A DNA stretch of 64,000 nt. Source: Closterium sp. Naga37s-1 (Eukaryota > Streptophyta > Zygnematophyceae > Desmidiales > Closteriaceae). Under the pieces are notes generated by a model, which was not told where the DNA came from, did not search any database, and was given only the letters and a program-made list of their open reading frames with translations. The translations under genes and the position numbers were made by a program. Below, piece by piece: positions 36,666 to 47,371 of this stretch; positions within the stretch are counted from its first letter, which is position 1; each line of letters starts with the position of its first letter. Location of the stretch: the NCBI GenBank assembly GCA_947471745.1, contig CANJKZ010000064.1, forward strand, positions 310,001 to 374,000, in the 5' to 3' direction.

Positions 36666-39600
36666 GAGCAACGAGCGTGAGAGGCAACGACGTAGTGCTG
36701 GTCACGACGGGAGCAACGACCGCGCAGCCACGCGTGACGCATCAAGTGAACGCGTGGCGCAGGAGCGGCAGCGCGGCGATCGAAACATGGTACGTGCCAG
36801 GGGAAGCTTGTTGGGGGGCAGTGTAGTGAGCCCTAGAGCGTCGCCGCACAGAGGCAAGAGTCGTGTCTCTTGCCCTTGCCTCCACCGCTCGCCTCTTGCT
36901 GTTTCTAACCCTCTCTTGTTGCATCGTTTCTGTGTGGCTGTCTTTCTCCCCATGCATGTGTGTGCCTCGCAGCCTGCGAGACGGACGGGAATGGCAGCAA
37001 GTGGACGGGGAATGGACGGGCTTCCGTTTATGGCGACCCAGCGAGGAGAAGCGGAAGCGTGGCACAGCAGCAACCGAGCAACCAGGAGCAGCACGCCTGA
37101 AGTGAAACCGTGGCGCAGGAGCGGCAGACCGGCAAACGGATCATGGTACGTGCCAGGGGGTGCTTGCAGGGGGGAAGTGTAGCGAGTCGCCGCGCAGAGG
37201 CAAGAGTCGCGTCTCTTGCCCTTGCCTCCACCACTCGCCTCCTCTCCTGCTGATCCTAACCCTTCCTTTTGCGCCGCTTCTTGTGTGCGTGTTTCCTCTC
37301 CTCATGCTTTTGTGTGCCTCACGGCCTGCGGAATGGCACGGAGTGGACGCGGATTGGCGCGGAATGGTCGCGGAATGGCGCGAAGTGGACGCGGAATGGA
37401 CAGGACTTGAAGTATCGTAGGGCGTTGACGTTGCTGGCTCGCCTGAGGTGGGGCAGATGAGTGGGAGAGTGGTGAACGGAGCAGGGTACGTGCCAGTGGG
37501 TGCTTGCGGGGGACAGTGAAGTCTCGTAGGGAGTCGCCGCGCAAAGGCAAGAGTCGTCTGTTTTCCTTGCCTTCACCATTCGCCTCCTTCCTCCGGCTTC
37601 TAACTCTCCCTTGTTGCGCCGTTTCTGTGTGCGTGTCTCTCTTCCCATGCGTGTGTGTACCTTACGGCCTGTGAGAGGGAGGCGAATGGCATGGAGTGGA
37701 CGCGGAATGGCATGGAGTGTACAGGGCTTCCGTTGCTTGCCGGCACGAGAGACAACCGTGCAGCGAGGAGAAGGGGCAGCAACGGCACAGTGGCAATAAA
37801 AGGCAGAGACACGGTGGCAGTCGCGTGGTACGTGCCAGGGGATGCTTTTTGGGGGCCACGGAAGTTAGTCGTAGTGAGTCGCCGCGCAGAGGCAAGAGTC
37901 GTGACTTCTGCTCTTGCCTCCGCTACTCGCCTCCTCTCCTGCTGCTCCTAACACTCCCTTGTTGCATCGCTTCTGTGTGGCTGTGTCTCTCTCGACCTGC
38001 GTGTGTGTGCCTCATGGCCTGGGAGATGGACGGCGATGGAGCCAAGTGGACGAGGAACACACGGGCTGCTCTTGCTGGCTTGCACGAGAGGCAACCAGGA
38101 GCAGCATGCATGAAGTGAAGGTGTGGAGCAGCAGCGGCAGGGAGTCGAACGGATCATGGTATGTGCCAGGGTATGCTAGCAGGGGGGCAGTCTAGTGAGT
38201 CCTAGGGCGTCGGGCGCAGAGGCAAGAGTCGTGTCTCTTGTCCTTGCCTCCGCCACTCGCCTCTTGCATCGTTTCTAACCCCCCCTAGTTGCCTCTCTCC
38301 CCATGCGTGTGTGCGCCTCACGCCCTGCGAGACGGACGGTGGCAGCGAGTGGACGGGGAACGGGCGGGCTGTCGTGGCTGGCGCGCACGAGAGACGACCT
38401 TCTTAGCGAGGAGAAGTCAAAGCGTGGCGCAGAGCGGCAAACGGCACATGGTACGTGCCAGGCGATGCTTGCGGGGGGGACGTGTAGTGAGTCGCCGCGC
38501 AGAGGCAAGAGTCGTGTCTCTTGTTCTTGTCTTTGCTGCTCGCCTCCTCTCCTGTTGCTCCTAACCCTCCCTTGTTGCGCCGCTACTCTGTGTGTGTGCT
38601 TCTCTCTCCCCATGCATGTGCGTGTGTGTGCCTCACGGCCTGCGAGGTGGACGGGAATGGCAGGAAGTAGATGGGGAATCGACGCGGCGGCTGTTGCTGG
38701 TGCGCACGAGAGACAGCAAGGAGCAGCACGCCTCAAGTGAAGGCATGGCGCAGGACTGGGAGAGTGGCGGTCGGAGTGTGGTACGTGCACGGAGGGGTGC
38801 TTGCAGGGGGGCTGTGAAGTCAGTCGCCGCGCAGAGGCAACAGTCGCGTCTCTTGCGTTTGCCTCCGGCACTCGCCTCCTCTCCTGCTGCTTCTAACCCT
38901 CCCTTGTTCCACTGCTTCTGTCTGCGTGCGTCTCTCTCTTTGTGTGTGCGTGTCTCATGGCTTGTGAGATGGGAAATGGCAGGGAGTGGACGGGAAGTGA
39001 CAAGTGTGCGGGTCTCGTTCCTGCCCGAGACACAGCAGCAGTGCCGGTGAATGCAGCAGCGCTGGTGACTTGAAGCAGCAGTAGCAACAGCGCCTGTACT
39101 TTCCAGCCAAGAATTCTCTCCTCCGAACGCTTTCCTATTTGTGATGCCAAGCGCTCATCACTTGTATTGCATGTGCTGTGCTGCTTTGTCGTCTGAACTG
39201 TTTCCAGGTTGCTTTTGGCCCAACTCACAAGCCACACTCCCTTGTTATTGCAGGTATCAGCAGGGTGCTGTGCTGATTGGGGCGAATGCGTGGCGCAGGA
39301 GCGGCAGGCTCTGCCAAGGAGGAGAAGTGGTACGTGCCGGGGGGTGCTTGCAGGGGGGCCGTGATTTGAGTCGTAGGGTGTCGCCGCGCAGTGGCAAGAG
39401 TCATGTCGGTTGCCCTTGCTTCCACCACTCGCCTCCTGCTGCTTCTGACCCTCCCTTGTTGTGCCTAGTCTGTGTGGCTGTCTCTCTCTCCTCATGCGTG
39501 TGTGTGCCTCACGGCCTGCGAGACGGACGGGATTGGCAGCGAGTGGACGCCAGTGGCTGCAGCGACTGCAAGATGATGGCGAGCACACAAGAGGTTGTTA

Positions 39601-39758
39601 GTGAATCAGGTCAAATTTACCACTTCACTTTTCACTTTTCGCCATCTTCCTGCTTTCCTTGTTCCGTTCTCTTCTGTCTACCATTTTCCCACGGTGCTCA
39701 TGAGTCTTTGCAGCTGTGCTGCCATGGTTTCAACTCTTCTCAACTCCCAGACCCCTCC
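36662..39758. repeat. ~330-355-bp tandem array, left part
   Basis: Units are marked by GGTACGTGCC (or GGTATGTGCC) at 36,789, 37,145, 37,485, 37,827, 38,158, 38,450, 38,780 and 39,329, spacing 292-356 except for the last. Each unit runs GGTACGTGCCAGGGG, then GTGAGTCGCCGCGCAGAGGC, then a C/T-rich stretch, then CTCCCCATGCGTGTGTG, then CACGGCCTGCGAGACGGACG, then a GGAATGG-rich block. The last part (39,050-39,758) contains an extra module ending CTCCCAGACCCCTCC, where the copia element sits. The GGTACGTGCC word resembles a strong 5' splice site, but I see no conserved open frame across units. Confidence 0.88.
39234..39758. repeat. 525-bp left flank of the copia element, duplicated on its right
   Basis: The same 525 bases recur at 46,847-47,371 with no length difference and roughly six substitutions. 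The left copy ends exactly at the first base of the 5' LTR. The right copy starts inside a three-base overlap (ACA) with the truncated 3' LTR. It contains the GGTACGTGCC unit of the array and the extra module. Confidence 0.93.
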
Positions 39759-39895
39759 TGTCAAACATATGTTTATATGTTATAGTTTAGGTTGGCATTA
39801 GTGGGGTACTCACTGTGGGGTACAACCCCTTAGATTTCACTTTTGTACCAAAACCTTCTCGATAGTTGAATCATCCCTACCACCCTACTCTAACA
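39759..39895 (+). repeat. 5' LTR, 137 bp
   Basis: It begins TGTCAAACATATG and ends CTCTAACA, i.e. TG...CA, and is directly followed by a primer-binding-site-like word. Its first 66 bases match 46,784-46,849 with two substitutions. The end is inferred from the primer-binding site, because the 3' copy is truncated. A very short 66-base LTR is the alternative, since that segment also ends in CA. Confidence 0.7.
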
Positions 39896-39908
39896 TGGTA
39901 TTAAGAGC
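39896..39908 (+). promoter_or_regulatory. Primer-binding site (initiator Met tRNA type)
   Basis: TGGTATTAAGAGC directly follows the LTR. Plant copia elements typically carry TGGTATCAGAGC, complementary to the 3' end of initiator methionine tRNA. This copy differs by a small substitution/insertion in the middle. Confidence 0.65.
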
Positions 39909-40317
39909 ACTTAGGTCTTAGGACCTAATTTCCTAGTGGGCCCACCGTTACCTCTCTTTTTTTTCGGGTTTCCCCTGCCTGTCGAGCTGCCCCACCCGTC
40001 GCGTCGCCCTGCTGGCCGCGCGACGCGCGTTTATTTTTAGTTTTTCTTCGTTTTTTCTCGTCACGCCGCCCTAGGGCCCGGCCCCGCCCGTCGCGTCGCC
40101 TTAGGGCCTTCGCGCCGCCCACGGGAGCCAGTCGCGCTGCCCTGCTGGCAGCGCGCGACCCCGCCTGGCCCGTCGCGCACCTGTAGGGCCGGCGAGCCGC
40201 CCTTCCCTGCTCGCCGCGCCGCCCCTTTTTGGCAGCGCGCGGCTCGGCCCCGCCCTCGCGCACCCCTACGGCCCTCGTGCCGAGCTCTACCCGCTGTTGC
40301 GGCCCCGCCCTGCCCCA

Positions 40318-40873
40318 ACGTCGCCCCTGGAGCAGCCGCCCCTGGACCCAGAGCAGCCGCCCCTGGCTCCTGCAGCAGCCGCCCCTGGCTCCTGCAGCAG
40401 CCGCCCCTGGTGCAGCCACCCCTGGACCCTTGAGCAGCCGCCCCTGGACCCAGAGCAGCCGCCCCTGGTCCCTGAAGCAGCCGCCCCTGGTGCAGCCGCC
40501 CCTGGACTCCGTGCAGCCGCCCCTGGCCCCTGCAGGAGCCGCCCCTGGTGCAGCCGTCCCTGGACCCAGAGCAGCCGCCCCTGGCTCCTACAGCAGCCGC
40601 CCCTGGTGCAGCCGCCCCTGGACCCTGAGCAGCCGCCCCTGGCCCCTGCAGCAGCCGCCCCTGGTGCAGCCGCCCCTGGACCCTTGAGCAGCCGCCCCTG
40701 GACCCAGAGCAGCCGCCCCTGGTCCCTGAAGCAGCCGCCCCTGGACCCTTGAGCAGCCGCCCCTGGACCCAGAGCAGCCGCCCCTAGTCCCTGAAGCAGC
40801 CGCCCCTGGTGCAGCCGCCCCTGGACTCCGTGCAGCCGCCCCTGGACCCCGTGCAGCCGCCCGCCGAGCGCCG
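40318..40873 (+). repeat. GC-rich tandem repeats in the copia leader
   Basis: About 27 copies of the core GCAGCCGCCCCTGG are separated by short spacers such as ACCCAGA, CTCCT or ACCCTTG. Neighbouring frames are open but purely repetitive. The array lies where the gag gene would be expected. Confidence 0.92.
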
Positions 40874-40935
40874 GCCCTGCTCGCCCGGCGAGCGCCTGCT
40901 CTTCCCGCCACTGGTGAGCACCTGCCTTGTTAGCG

Positions 40936-40974
40936 CACTGCCTGCCTGCCTGCCTGCCGCGCCTGCCCTGCCCG

Positions 40975-41016
<42 letters not shown>

Positions 41017-41060
41017 GGCCTACCTGCCTGCCTGTAGGCCTGCCTGCCTGCCCGCGCTGC
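40936..41060 (+). repeat. (CCTG)n tetranucleotide repeat
   Basis: Long runs of CCTG/CTGC with a few interruptions, followed by CTGCTG runs up to the start of the pol reading frame at 41,124. Confidence 0.92.
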
Positions 41061-41123
41061 TACTGCTACTGCTGCCGCTACTTCTGTTACTGCTGCTAGG
41101 CTGCTGCTGCTGCTACTGCTGCG

Positions 41124-44100
41124 ATGCAGCTCCAGCGCCGTCCGCGCGAGTCTCTCACGCCCCAGCAGCTTCGTGAGTGGTACGGTAGTCGGGGTTGTGG
41201 CGGTAGCCGTCGTGGCTGTAGCCCTGGAGCTGGTCCGTTGGGAGCGTCTGGCAGTGGCCAGCCGCAGCTGCAGCGGCGTTCGCGAGAGACACTTACGTCC
41301 CGGCAGCTTCACGAGTGGTACGCTCAGAGTAGAGGGTCTTTGAGTCCAGTTCGCTACCCGTACGTCATTCGCACAGGTGATCGGACTGGTCAGCCTTGCG
41401 GGACGCCTGGTCACACACAGTCCCGCTGCTTCGCCCGTCTGAGCGACGCCTGGCGTACCGAGTTTGGCGACGAGGCTGAGCTCCCCACCTGGCTGGAGCT
41501 GCTTGGACAGAGGGTAGATATCTTTGCTCTTGACTATGATGCTATTCTCACTGCCATGTATGCATTGCCTACTAGTGCCGACCGTGCCTGTTACCTGTGC
41601 GTACCACCTGACCCAGGTATAGAGCCTGCTGCTCTAGGTGCTGGTGAGGCTACTGCTCTAGGTGCTAGTGCGTCTCCTGCTCTAGGTGCTGGTGAGGCTG
41701 CTGCTCTAGGTACTGGTGAGTCTGCCCTCTCTGGTACTGCGCCTGCTGAGGCCTTGTACACCTTCACACTTGACTCCGGTGCCTCTCGCTCTTTCTTTCG
41801 CGACAGCACCACCCTCACGCCGCTCAGTCGGTCGGTTCCAGTCTCCCTGGCAGACCCCTCTGGGGGTCCAGTCCGTGCGACCTCCTCCACTGTCCTCCCT
41901 TGTCCTGGTGTCCCGTCCGGCACACTGTCGGGTCTTTACCTCCCCTCGTTCTCTACGAACTTGGTGGCGGGTTCCGCGCTCCATGACGCGGGTGTTCACC
42001 AGTTCACCCCTGCCTACGAGCGTGTGACACACTGCACATGTGCTCAGACTGGTCGTCACCTGGCTACCTTCACTCGGCAGCCGGGGTCGGGCCTGTACAC
42101 ACTGACCACTGAGTCCCCTCAGGTAGCTGCGTCTGCGTCTGCGTCAGGTCAGTTGTCGGCCCCCTGCTCGTGTCGTGCCTTGTCGCACCAGACCCTCCTT
42201 TGGCACCACCGCCTTGGTCACCCCTCGGTGCAGCGCCTTCGCAGCATGCACCGCCGTGTCCTTGTCTCTGGTCTTCCCAGAGTTCTCCCTCCCCTCCCAC
42301 CCTCGCCTGCTCCTCCCTGTCTTCCCTGTGTCGAGGGGCGGCAGCGCGCCGCTCCTCACTCCTCGTTCCCTCCCACAGAGGCTCCCTTGCAGACTCTCCA
42401 CCTGGACGTGTGGGGCCCAGCCCGCGTCCGTGGACAGGGCCGCGAGCGGTACTTCCTGCTGATCGTCGACGACTACACGCGTTACACCACGGTCTTCCCC
42501 TTGCGCAGCAAGGGGGAGGTCCCTGATGTTTTGATCCCCTGGATCCGCGTTACTCGTCTCCAGCTCCGCGAGCGGTTCCAGTCGGACTTTCCTGTCCTGC
42601 GTCTGCACTCTGACAGAGGTGGTGAGTTCTCCTCAGACCTCTTGGCAGCCTATTGTGCGGAGCACGGCATCCGCCAGTCGTTCACGCTTCCGGCCTCTCC
42701 GCAGCAGAATGGGGTTGCTGAGCGCCGCATTGGCTTAGTCATGGAGGTCGCTCGTACCTCCATGATCCATGCCGCTGCCCCCCATTTTCTGTGGCCGTTT
42801 GCGGTCCGGTACGCCGCGCATCAGCTCAACCTCTGGCCCCGTGTCTCCTTGCCGGAGACCTCGCCCACACTGCTGTGGACGGGGAAGGTTGGCGATGCGT
42901 CGCGTTTCCGGGTCTGGGGTGCTCGTGCCTTTGTCCGCGATACCACTGCGGACAAGCTCTCCGCCCGCGCTGTTCCCTGTGTCTTCCTTGGCTTCGTCCC
43001 TGACGCGCCTGGTTGGCAGTTTTACCACCCCACCTCGCGCCGTGTCTTCCCCTCTCAGGACGTCACGTTCGACGAGTCGGTTCCCTTTTACCGTCTCTTC
43101 CCCTACCGCACTGCCCCTCTCCCCCCCCCGCCGCTCTTCCTCGCTCCAGGTGCTCCCCAGGTAGACCCCCTCCCCGCTCCCGGTCCTGCTCCTTCAGGTG
43201 TGTCTCAGGTAGACCCTCCTCCTCAGGTTGAGGTCACTGGTGACTCAGGTCCTGCTGAGGGTGGTGCTGCTACTGGGGGTGCTGAGCCTGGGGGTGCGGA
43301 GCCTGGGGGTACTGAGCCTGGGGGTGCTGAGCCTGGGGGTGCTGAGCCTGGGGGTGCGGAGCCTGGGGGTGCGGAGACTGGAGGTGCTGAGCCTGGGTGT
43401 GAGGAGTCTGGGGGTGCTGAGCCTGGGGGCACTGAGGCGTCTGGTGAGCAGTCTCCCGGGAGCGGCCGTCTCCGTAGTCGCTCCGCTGGTGCCTCGCCGC
43501 TGCACTCTCGTCGTCGACTCCCTCTCTCCCCACAGCAGCTGCTTGAGTGGTACGCTGGCCGTCAGGGTCGCGCTGCTGGAGCTAGGGGCCTTGCTGCGGG
43601 AGGCGCTGGAGCTGGTGACTCTGCCACTGGAGTTGTTTCTGCTGGAGGTTCTAGAGCTGCTGAGGGCGCTGGAGCTGGAGGTTCTGGAGCTGCTGAGGGT
43701 GCTGGCGCTGGAGGTTCTGGAGCTGCTGGAGGTACTGGCACTGGTGGCGCTGGAGCTGGAGGTTCTGGAGCTGCTGAGGGTGCTGGCGCTGGAGGTTCTG
43801 GAGCTGCTGCGGGTACTGGCGCTGAGGGTTCTGAGTCTGCTGTTGCGCGGCTTCCTTGGAGTAGCCGCCTTCGTCCGCGTGTGCCTCTCACCTCGCAGCA
43901 GCTCCACGACTGGTACGGTCGCCGTCAGGGTCGCGCTTCTGGAGCTCGGGGCTCTGCCGCTGGAGGTACTTCTGCTGTCGCCACTGGAGCTGGGAGTGGT
44001 GCTGGTCCCGGAGGTGCTCGTACTGGAGGTACTGGAGCTGCTGGGGCTGGAGGTGCTGAGTCTGAGGGTGCTGCTGCTGGAGGCACTGCGGCTGGAGACC

Positions 44101-46553
44101 CTAGGACTGGAGGTGCCGGTTCTGGGGGTGCTGCTGTTGGTGGAGCTGGTCCTGGAGGAGCTGGCGCTGGAGGTTCTCTAGCTGCTGGAGGTACTGGCGC
44201 TGGTGGCGCTGGAGCTGGAGGGTCTGGAGCTGTTGAGGGTGCTGGCGCTAGAGTTTCTGGAGCTGCTGGGGGTACTGGAGCTGCTGGTGCTGGTGTCACT
44301 GCACAGCCGCGCCTGTTCTTCGCTCCACCGTCTCCGTAGTCTCAACCACCGCCTGACTCTGTGCTTCGCCAGGTTCTTAGTCTCCCTTCGTCTACTGGTC
44401 TTCCGTTGCAGCCTGGTTCACCGCTGCCTGCTCCTTCTCCTTACACTGAGCAGCTAGGGAGTCTTACTGAGCGTCGTGAGCCTGCGTCGCGTCCTGTCTC
44501 GCCTGTCTGCTCTGGTCGTTCCGGTCGTCATGTTCCTCGTCCGCGTCTGCCGGCTGTCCCCGACACCCACCTCGTAGTCCGTCGTCTTTCCTCTCCTCCA
44601 CAGCGTGTTCCTCTGCCGTCCCCTCCTGCGTCTTCTCTGCCTGTCGTTGCGGACCCCGAGTCTGACCAGTTTCGTGCTGAGCACCCTACTGTCACGCGTC
44701 TGCTAGCCACTGTTGTCACTGACCCGTCGTTTGAGTCTGCTGCTACGTCTGCCTTAGTTGCTGAGCTTGTTGACTTTGCTGCTGCCTGTCGTCTAGACTA
44801 CGCCGCTAGTCTTGTTGCTGAGTCTGAGTCTGTTTGTCCTCCGTCCGTCGGGGGTGAATCTGCTCTTGGCACGGACGTCCTTGAGGATAGGCAGGAGGAC
44901 CTTGAGTGTCTTGCAGCCGCTGCGCCTCATCTCGTGTCCATGCTGCTTGCCCCTGAGGGAGACCCGGATGCTCCAGACATCCCGACCCCGCGCTCTTACG
45001 CTGAGGCGATCGCGGGTGAGTACTCCTCTCAGTGGCAGACAGCCATGGACGCAGAGATGGCATCCTGGAAGTCCACAGGCACCTACGTCGACGAGGTTCC
45101 CCCACCTGGGGCGAACATCATCACTGGTATGTGGATTTTCAGGGTGAAGCGGCCGCCAGGTTCTCCGCCTGTCTTCAAGGCGCGTTACGTTGCACGAGGT
45201 TTCAGTCAGCGAGAGGGAGTAGACTTCTTCCAGACCTTCTCCCCCACCCCGAAGATGACCACTCTTCGGGTGCTGCTGCACGTTGCCGCTCAGCGTGACT
45301 ACGAGCTTCACTCTCTTGACTTCAGCACAGCCTTCTTACAGGGCAGCCTGCACGAGGAGATCTGGCTGCGCCGCCCACCTGGCTTCACTGGGTCGTTCCC
45401 TCCTGGTACCCAGTGGAGCCTCAGGCGGCCGGTCTACGGTCTCCGCCAGGCGCCACGTGAGTGGCACGACACACTGAGGACGACACTTGCGGCTTTTGGG
45501 TTTGCTCCGTCGACTGCTGACCCGTCGTTGTTTCTACGCACCGACACTTCGCTGCCGCCGTTCTACATCCTCGTGTACGTCGACGGCTTGGTCTTTGCCA
45601 CTGCTGACACTGAGGCTCTCGCCCACGTGAAGTCGGAGCTGCAGAAGAGACACACGTGCACAGACCTGGGTGAGCTGACAAGCTATCTTGGCTTGCGGAT
45701 CACCCGGGACAGAGCACGCCGCACCATCACACTGACTCAGTCACACATGGTGCAGCAGGTCCTTCAGCGCTTCGGCTTCACCTGGTCCTCGGCACAGGCC
45801 ACTCCTCTAGCTACAGGTCACTCGCTCTCAGCTCCACCTTCGGACGAGTCCGTAGAGCCGAGTGGTCCTTACCCAGAGCTAGTTGGCTGCCTCATGTACC
45901 TGATGACCTGCACTCGTCCTGACCTTGCGTACCCTCTTGGCCTTCTGGCTCGCTACGTGGCTCCTGGTCGGCACCGAAAGGTGCACATGGATGCTGCTAA
46001 GAGGGTACTGCGCTACTTGTGCAGTACATCAGGCATGGGGCTCGTGCTTGGAGGGAGGAGCTCAGTTGTTCTCACTGGGCACTCAGACGCTTCTTGGGTT
46101 GACGACCAGGCTACTTAGCGGTCGTCACAGGGTTACACCTTCAGCCTTGGCTCTGGTTCAGTTTCGTGGCGTTCTACACGCTCGTCTTCAGTTCTCAGCT
46201 CCAGTTGTGAGGCTGAGATCTACGCCACAGCCATGGCTGCACAGGAGTTACGCTGGCTCACCTACCTGCTGACTGACTTGGGAGAGCGGCCTCGTTCTCC
46301 TCCAGTGCTGTACGTCGACAACAAGGCTACCATTGCCTTGTGTGAGGAGCACAGACTGGAGCACAGAACGAAGCACATCGCTCTGCGTTACTTTCTGGCT
46401 CGAGAGTTGCAGCAGCGTGGTCAGCTTCGTCTGCGTTACGTGGCCACTCGGGCCAACACTGCTGATATATTCACCAAGGCACTTCAGGCTGGTGATCATC
46501 AGCGTTTCTGCACTATGCTAGGGCTTGTGCCCACTTTTCCTCACTTGCTGTAG
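41124..46553 (+). pseudogene. copia gag-pol-like polyprotein, two in-frame stops
   Basis: One reading frame of 1,810 codons starts at ATG 41,124 and ends at TAG 46,551. It is interrupted by in-frame TAG at 44,337-44,339 and 46,116-46,118, with no frameshift seen. In order it contains a degenerate zinc knuckle (PCGTPGHTQSRC, first Cys missing) and an aspartic protease (TLDSGAS, Asp near residue 217). GAG-pre-integrase follows (HHRLGH, near 361). The integrase has its triad at Asp428, Asp497 and Glu533, an exact D-D-35-E spacing. A Gly/Ala/Glu-rich linker spans about residues 710-1,070. Reverse transcriptase comes next, with KARYVARGFSQ and the active-site box reading YVDG instead of YVDD (Gly codon at 45,585). 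RNase H is last (HSDASW to NTADIFTKAL). The first stop falls in the linker and the second inside RNase H. Both stops plus the YVDG change suggest a dead copy. No gag N-terminal domain is recognised. Confidence 0.92.
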
Positions 46554-46773
46554 GCCTTGCTTGTACTGTGATCTATATATATATATACCTGCATGCTTGC
46601 TTTGCTAGGTAGAGATCACTGTGATGTTTGTGTTACATATATGCCTCTGCATGTGAACTGGCCTTGTGGCCCTTTGCTTGTGCTCAGTGAGTGTGGTGAC
46701 GTTGTGATCCACCCTGAGCTTGCTTTGCCTTTCTTGACTGGTCTTGTGACCCCTTGCTCTCCCCCACTTTGCC

Positions 46774-46783
46774 TATGGGGGTG
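46774..46783 (+). promoter_or_regulatory. Possible polypurine tract
   Basis: TATGGGGGTG directly precedes the 3' LTR start (TGTCAAAC). It is short and only partly purine, so the call rests mainly on position. Confidence 0.45.
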
Positions 46784-46849
46784 TGTCAAACATATGTTTA
46801 TATGTTATAGTTTAGGTAGGCTTTAGTGGGGTACTCACTGTGGGGTACA
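46784..46849 (+). repeat. Truncated 3' LTR, 66 bp
   Basis: Matches the first 66 bases of the 5' LTR with two substitutions, then stops at GGGGTACA. The following bases are the 525-bp copy of the element's left flank instead of the remaining LTR and a target-site duplication. Confidence 0.85.
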
Positions 46850-47371
46850 CTCCCTTGTTATTGCAGGTATAAGCAGGGTGTTGTGCTGATTGGGGCGAAT
46901 GCGTGGCGCAGGAGTGGCAGGCTCTGCCAAGGAGGAGAAGTGGTACGTGCCGGGGGGTGCTTGCAGGGGGGCCGTGATTTGAGTCGTAGGGTGTCGCCGC
47001 GCAGTGGCAAGAGTCATGTCGGTTGCCCTTGCTTCCGCCACTCGCCTCCTGCTGCTTCTGACCCTCCCTTGTTGTGCCTCGTCTGTGTGGCTGTCTCTCT
47101 CTCCTCATGCGTGTGTGTGCCTCACGGCCTGCGAGACGGACGGGATTGGCAGCGAGTGGACGCCAGTGGCTGCAGCGACTGCAAGATGATGGCGAGCACA
47201 CAAGAGGTTGTTAGTGAATCAGGTCAAATTTACCACTTCACTTTTCACTTTTCGCCATCTTCCTGCTTTCCGTGTTCCGTTCTCTTCTGTCTACCATTTT
47301 CCCACGGTGCTCATGAGTCTTTGCAGCTGTGCTGCCATGGTTTCAACTCTTCTCAACTCCCAGACCCCTCC
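46847..47371. repeat. 525-bp right copy of the copia left flank
   Basis: Partner of 39,234-39,758, same orientation and same length. It ends ACCCCTCC, the bases immediately before the 5' LTR on the left side, and continues into TTTCCTGTCC, the expected downstream target sequence. Confidence 0.93.

Larger units (their letters stand above)
39759..46849 (+). mobile_element. Ty1/copia LTR retrotransposon, degenerate
   Basis: A plus-strand element inserted into the ~340-bp array. Its parts in order are a 5' LTR (39,759-39,895), a primer-binding site (39,896), a long GC-rich leader with tandem repeats, and a pol frame with protease, GAG-pre-integrase, integrase, reverse transcriptase and RNase H in the copia order (integrase before reverse transcriptase). 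A short G-rich tract and a truncated 3' LTR follow. A paralogous array unit near 48,735-48,750 shows the uninterrupted target. Two in-frame stops and a changed reverse transcriptase active-site residue argue that this copy is not autonomous. No N-terminal gag domain is recognised. Confidence 0.93.

Noticed and set aside
39759-39824. A complete copia LTR of only 66 bases
   Set aside because: The 66-base segment does start TG and end CA, but the primer-binding-site-like word lies at 39,896, so a 137-base LTR with a truncated 3' copy is the better reading. It is not excluded.
43228-44181. Leu/Val-rich and Ser-rich open frames overlapping the copia linker on both strands
   Set aside because: They are shadows of the Gly/Ala-rich repeat in the pol frame.
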